A DNA stretch of 64,000 nt from Halorussus sp. MSC15.2 (GTDB lineage: Archaea; Halobacteriota; Halobacteria; Halobacteriales; Haladaptataceae), in the NCBI RefSeq assembly GCF_010747475.1, contig NZ_VSLZ01000003.1:62001-126000 (forward strand). The letters run 5' to 3'. The translations under genes were made by a program, and so were the position numbers. Positions 62,859 to 64,000 of the stretch are shown here, one piece after another. The notes beneath the pieces were generated by a model. That model ran no database searches and was not told the DNA's origin. It was given only the letters and a program-made list of their open reading frames with translations. Position 1 is the first letter of the stretch. Every line of letters starts with the position of its first letter.

Positions 62859-64000
62859 ATGAGCGAGGATTTCTACGACGTACTCGGCGTGAGCAGAGAC
62901 GCCGACGAAGACGAAATCAAGTCCGCCTACCGAGAGAAGGCGACGGAGTACCATCCCGACGTGAGCGACGACCCGAACGCCGAGGAGAAGTTCAAGAAGG
63001 TGAAGAAGGCCAAGGAAGTGCTGACCGACGAGGAGAAGCGCCAAGCCTACGACCAGATGGGTCACGAGCGCTTCGAACAGGCCGAGAAGCGCGGCGGTTT
63101 CGACGGCGGTGCTGGCGGCGCTGGCGGCATGGGCGGTCAAGGCCCGTTCGGCGGCGGTGCCGGAGGCGGTATGGGCGGCGGCATGGGCGACATCTTCGAA
63201 CAGTTCTTCGGCGGCGGCGGTCGCGGCCGCCAGTCCAACCGACCCCAGAAGGGGCAGGACCTCCGGACGCGCCTGACCATCGACCTCGAAGACGCCTACG
63301 AGGGCGTCCAGAAGCAGGTCAGCGTCCGCCGCCCCGAACGGTGTGACGAGTGCGACGGCGAGGGTCACCCGCCGGACACCGACTCGCACACCTGTCAGGA
63401 GTGTAACGGCCGCGGACAGGTCACGCAGGTCCAGCAGACCCCGCTCGGCCGCGTCCAGCAGACCCAGACCTGCCGCCACTGCGGCGGCGAGGGCGAAATC
63501 TACGCCGAGACGTGTTCGACCTGCGGCGGCGACGGCACGGTCCGGAAAGAGGCCACGCTGTCGGTCGAAGTCCCGGCGGGTATCCAGTCGGGCCAGAGCC
63601 TCCAGATGGAAGGTGAGGGTGCGCCCGGCCCGAACGGCGGGCCGAACGGCGACCTGCTCATCGAGGTCGAAGTCGAGGACCATCCCGACTTCGAGCGCGA
63701 CGGCGACGACCTCCACCGGCAGGAACCCATCTCGTTCCCGCAGGCGACGTTCGGCGACACCGTCGAGGTTCCGACGCTGGACGGGACCGTCGAGATGGAC
63801 GTGCCCGCCGGAACCCAGAGCGGCGAGACATTCCGCCTGAAGGACAAAGGCATGCCGCGTCTGCGGCGTCGGGGTCAGGGCGACCTCTACGTGCAGGTGC
63901 AGGTCGTGACGCCCTCCGACCTCAATCAGGAGCAGAAGGAGGCGCTGGAGCAGTTCGCCGAGGCCGGTGGCGAGGAGGTCAGCGTGGACGAAGGTTTCTT
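62859..64000 (+). CDS. dnaJ: DnaJ co-chaperone (3' end cut by window)
   Basis: 380 codons to the window end. J-domain with the HPD motif (EYHPDVSDDP), Gly/Phe-rich region, four zinc-site repeats (CDECDGEG, CQECNGRG, CRHCGGEG, CSTCGGDG) and the C-terminal client-binding region (LSVEVPAGIQSGQSLQMEGE). It stimulates DnaK ATPase. Only a few residues should be missing at the end. Confidence 0.95.
   Translation, partial: MSEDFYDVLGVSRDADEDEIKSAYREKATEYHPDVSDDPNAEEKFKKVKKAKEVLTDEEKRQAYDQMGHERFEQAEKRGGFDGGAGGAGGMGGQGPFGGGAGGGMGGGMGDIFEQFFGGGGRGRQSNRPQKGQDLRTRLTIDLEDAYEGVQKQVSVRRPERCDECDGEGHPPDTDSHTCQECNGRGQVTQVQQTPLGRVQQTQTCRHCGGEGEIYAETCSTCGGDGTVRKEATLSVEVPAGIQSGQSLQMEGEGAPGPNGGPNGDLLIEVEVEDHPDFERDGDDLHRQEPISFPQATFGDTVEVPTLDGTVEMDVPAGTQSGETFRLKDKGMPRLRRRGQGDLYVQVQVVTPSDLNQEQKEALEQFAEAGGEEVSVDEGF

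Noticed and set aside
62709-63716. 335-codon minus frame overlapping dnaJ
   Set aside because: dnaJ is certain on the plus strand and the minus frame is low complexity.
1-64000. tRNA, rRNA, CRISPR, transposase or integrase genes
   Set aside because: Scanned for typical T-loop GGTTCRA contexts, regularly spaced repeats and DDE/tyrosine-recombinase-like proteins; none convincing.

Overview
The window is chromosomal DNA from a halophilic archaeon (class Halobacteria). The coding DNA is GC-rich and the proteins are strongly acidic. Several families are typical of this group: a Tat-type lipoprotein set, a PGF-CTERM surface protein, a HalOD1 domain, a bacterio-opsin-activator-like HTH regulator, GfcR, sn-glycerol-1-phosphate dehydrogenase and a geranylgeranyl reductase for archaeal ether lipids. 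A Halorussus-like genus is a guess from general impression only. I found no rRNA, tRNA, CRISPR array, transposase or replication origin.

Layout. 1-6.4 kb: a cut-off beta-propeller surface protein, a rubrerythrin-like protein, a rhodanese/metallo-beta-lactamase fusion, a flavin reductase, an AAC(3)-like acetyltransferase, a SHOCT protein and a 2Fe-2S ferredoxin. 6.5-9.1 kb: geranylgeranyl reductase, divergent from the ferredoxin, and a PAC2 protein. 9.2-13 kb: a four-gene ABC importer on the minus strand. 13.2-17.8 kb: glutamate synthase. 17.8-19.0 kb: one AT-rich foreign-looking membrane-protein gene. 19-28.7 kb: GNAT, SDR, G1P dehydrogenase, an S10 paralogue, Nudix, a PGF-CTERM protein, DUF5787, a second beta-propeller protein, a DUF5797-like protein and a MoaD/ThiS protein.

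28.7-38.8 kb carries sugar-catabolism genes of the semi-phosphorylative Entner-Doudoroff type (KDG-aldolase-like, gluconate dehydratase-like, glucose dehydrogenase, GfcR regulator), mixed with enoyl-CoA hydratase, HAD, HalOD1, Lrp, AIR-synthase-like and glutaredoxin genes. 38.8-44.9 kb: a PAPS-reductase-like protein behind a palindrome, small membrane proteins, an aldo/keto reductase and an HTH regulator. 45-51.7 kb: a complete Liv-type importer operon ending in a ketoacyl-synthase-III-like gene; livM seems to start at ATT behind an ideal Shine-Dalgarno sequence. 51.7-57.9 kb: an RNA methylase with a separate partner protein, a cupin gene remnant, and the Bax1/XPB nuclease-helicase pair. 58-64 kb: grpE, dnaK and dnaJ (cut by the window end), with two secreted Cys-containing proteins between dnaK and dnaJ; one ends in ten Cys within 23 residues.

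Six otherwise well-conserved genes (GGR, gltB, a beta-propeller gene, an AIR-synthase-like gene, gdh, gfcR) each carry one -1 frameshift, and every affected interval is 3n-1 bases long. This is more likely systematic base loss in the assembly than six decayed genes. The strongest biological leads are the Cys-rich secreted pair in the chaperone locus, the ATT start of livM, the AT-rich island gene, the ~49-base repeat behind the gluconate dehydratase gene, and the ketoacyl synthase tied to the Liv importer.
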